Of a DNA stretch of 64,000 bases, positions 1 to 64,000 are shown piece by piece. Numbering within the stretch: position 1 is the first letter of the stretch; the number at the start of each line of letters is the position of its first letter. Where the stretch lies: the NCBI GenBank assembly GCA_036898135.1, contig CM072511.1, positions 157,802,653-157,866,652 on the forward strand, written 5' to 3'. Source of the stretch: Oncomelania hupensis (taxonomy: Eukaryota > Mollusca > Gastropoda > Littorinimorpha > Pomatiopsidae). The position numbers and the translations under genes are program-made. The notes beneath the pieces were generated by a model. That model did no database searches. It worked only from the letters and a program-made list of their open reading frames with translations, and was not told the origin of the DNA.

Positions 1-1896
1 AATAAAGAATGAGCCGACCTGATGGTAGGGTGTCCCCGTTGATGGCTCCGAAAGGTAGCTGCCTCCTCGTTGTGGTTGACGCTGGACTGTCGCTGTGGTG
101 TCGCCACTCCCTCCGCCGCTGACGATGACGATGATGATGATGATGATGTAGTTGCGGCGGCCCTGCCGCCGTCGACGCCTCTCAGCCTGACTCCTCCTGT
201 CGGCTAACTGGAACGTCGAGGCTAGGTCCCGCAACCGACGTCACGATCACGCGGGGAAGATGGGTGGTGGACCAATGAGGACGTCACAAACATGGACGTG
301 GACGAATGGGTGGTGATGATGTTGCTGATCCAACCGACCAGATGTCGTCGTTGTTGTCGCGTGACGCTGGTGCATACGACGAGCTTCCCAAACGACTTTC
401 GGTGACGAACCTTCGATGACAAACCTCGATGACGACCTTCGAAGACTTTCGATCCGAACCTCGAACCTGCAACATGCTTGCCGTATTGTTAATGTCAAGT
501 CCACCCGATTCTGTCCCCCTCCCTCCTCACACTCTCCCCCCTTACTAACTAACTAATTCCTGTATCTTGAGGAAGCGCCACTGCTGTCCATTTCACTTCC
601 CTTGACTACTTTTACTGTCTCTTGTAATCAACACATAATTCAAAACTAAATGACATTATGAAAGCATGAAATGAACAATGCTGCAAATGAATACATGAAA
701 TCATCAACACATTATCCATCTTGAGCAACCGCAACCTCAACAACAGCAACCACTTCCATCCTACCTTCATCACACTTCACCCCCATTCTCCTCCCTCATT
801 CTCCCTTCTTCAGTCGCACCCTTCCTCTCCTCAGTGCAACCATACTTCACCCAGCCTCACGCACAGCTATCGTTCAACACCCCAAACAGCCGGCCCTTGG
901 TCACAAGCACAGTAAAGGAAGAACACCATCTCACTCACCCAACGGCTCGACTGTAACGGTACCTGTAGCTAGCCCCTTTCCACTGCTGCCTACACAGTAC
1001 TCCAAGTAAGGTATCCGAAGCGTAGTAGTTCCCGTTAGTGAATTACACCTGACACTAACCTACCACAAATTCACAACTTAGATATTTGCTCAACTTTTCC
1101 TCGAGCTTGCTACCACAATGTAACACCTCCACCTAAGTTTCCTATTTGGAACCAGATATTATTTCCGTTAATACCTGTCCCCACCTTACTTCTAGAACAT
1201 TACCACCTCAGAGAAAACAAGACCGCACACCTTGTTTGTCGCTCTGCCAAACGTGTTCTGACTACAGTGAGTAACCTTCTCTACTGGCTGACCGCCCTTA
1301 TGCTGTTTAGTCACGGTTTTCACGCATACCCATGCATACGATAGCGCGCAGTAACTACCCCAACTCATTAACTCCCCATCCACACTTTCTCCCCGGTTTC
1401 ATCACAGTCTGCCCTGTGACAAGCAGCATTTTGATCCTTTGTAATGTTTTCAGTAATAGATATAGTTCCTAAAAACAAACTCACTTGGATGAAAAACATA
1501 AAACTAGAATAAATTTGCAAAACTTCACTTCTGGACATTTTGACAATTCTTTATTAATAGTTAGATCACTGATTGTTTTAGTTTTTCTCTGACTTTGCTT
1601 TAACAAAAATCTCTCTGTCGCCATCATGAGGTTACATACACATTTACAATCCCAGCTCAGAAAAACAAAACAATGTGATGCAGTTTCTCATGCACACCGA
1701 TTTCATCTAGCTACCCTTTTGGAGAAAATAAAAGCTTGGGAGCAATATGTGCATACAATTGCAGCAGATAACACAAATATTTGGTTCAATCCTCAGCTCC
1801 TGTGAACTATCAGCGCATGCTGGAGTTTGTGATTGGCAAACCTCTTGAGCAGCTCTTGGTTAGAAAACTGCACTGCGCCACAATAATCTCTCTCAC
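1..1896. other. Left edge beyond exon 29: no exon assigned
   Basis: Bases 1-135 are GC-rich and open in all three minus-strand frames after a possible acceptor at about 134 (GTCATCGTCAG). A phase-0 reading would include PFGAINGDTLPSG, so this could be the next exon, but frames and donor cannot be decided. A short (GAT)n lies at 123-149 and degenerate GACGAACCTCGATGAC-like repeats at 390-470. The remainder to 1896 shows nothing I recognise. Confidence 0.3.

Positions 1897-64000
<62,104 letters not shown>

Noticed and set aside
1..135. Possible next exon after the FN3 domain
   Set aside because: All three frames are open, the donor GTCGGC is weak and the window edge hides the context; noted only as a possibility.

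Overview
The window is eukaryotic: one very long, intron-rich gene, no operons, canonical GT-AG splice sites, and introns packed with microsatellites, minisatellites and non-LTR retrotransposon pieces. Protein features and the repeat landscape (tRNA-derived SINE, several LINE clades, CAG-terminal DNA transposons, long (GA)n, (GT)n and (ATT)n runs) suit a marine invertebrate, most likely a mollusc and perhaps a gastropod. That assignment is an inference; nothing here fixes the species.

The only host gene I can support runs on the minus strand across the whole window. I reconstructed 29 coding exons from splice sites and reading phase. They join into one uninterrupted frame of 6,762 nt (2,254 codons), open at both window edges. 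In protein order: a 503-residue coiled-coil exon still open at base 64000; a long run of coiled-coil exons (64000 down to about 7160) broken by a 288-residue Ser/Pro-rich exon (24530-25393); an SH3 domain split over two exons (6396-6798 and 5678-5817); a linker; and a fibronectin type III (FN3) domain (2293-2423 and 1897-2022). The SH3 and FN3 sequences are those of RIM-binding proteins (RIMBP1/TSPOAP1, RIMBP2, fly Rbp), presynaptic scaffolds linking RIM and voltage-gated calcium channels. The protein's N-terminus and the expected C-terminal SH3 domains lie outside the window.

The introns hold the rest. Intron 3 (18.0 kb, 40324-58338) carries two LINE fragments, a LINE tail, two large minisatellites, a 1.77-kb DNA transposon with 36-bp inverted repeats, a 105-nt foldback, and long (GA)n, (CT)n, (GT)n and (GATAA)n tracts. 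Intron 2 holds an antisense L1/Tx1-like LINE with a 460-codon open frame and a poly(A) tail ending 13 nt from a splice donor. Introns 4, 10 and 12 hold further LINE fragments. Introns 16, 17 and 27 hold DNA transposons with CAG...CTG ends and 6-bp target duplications; two of these sit inside two different copies of the same older element. Introns 1 and 26 hold 34-bp minisatellites. I found no second host gene, no structural RNA gene apart from the SINE's tRNA-like head, and no CRISPR array or prokaryotic feature.
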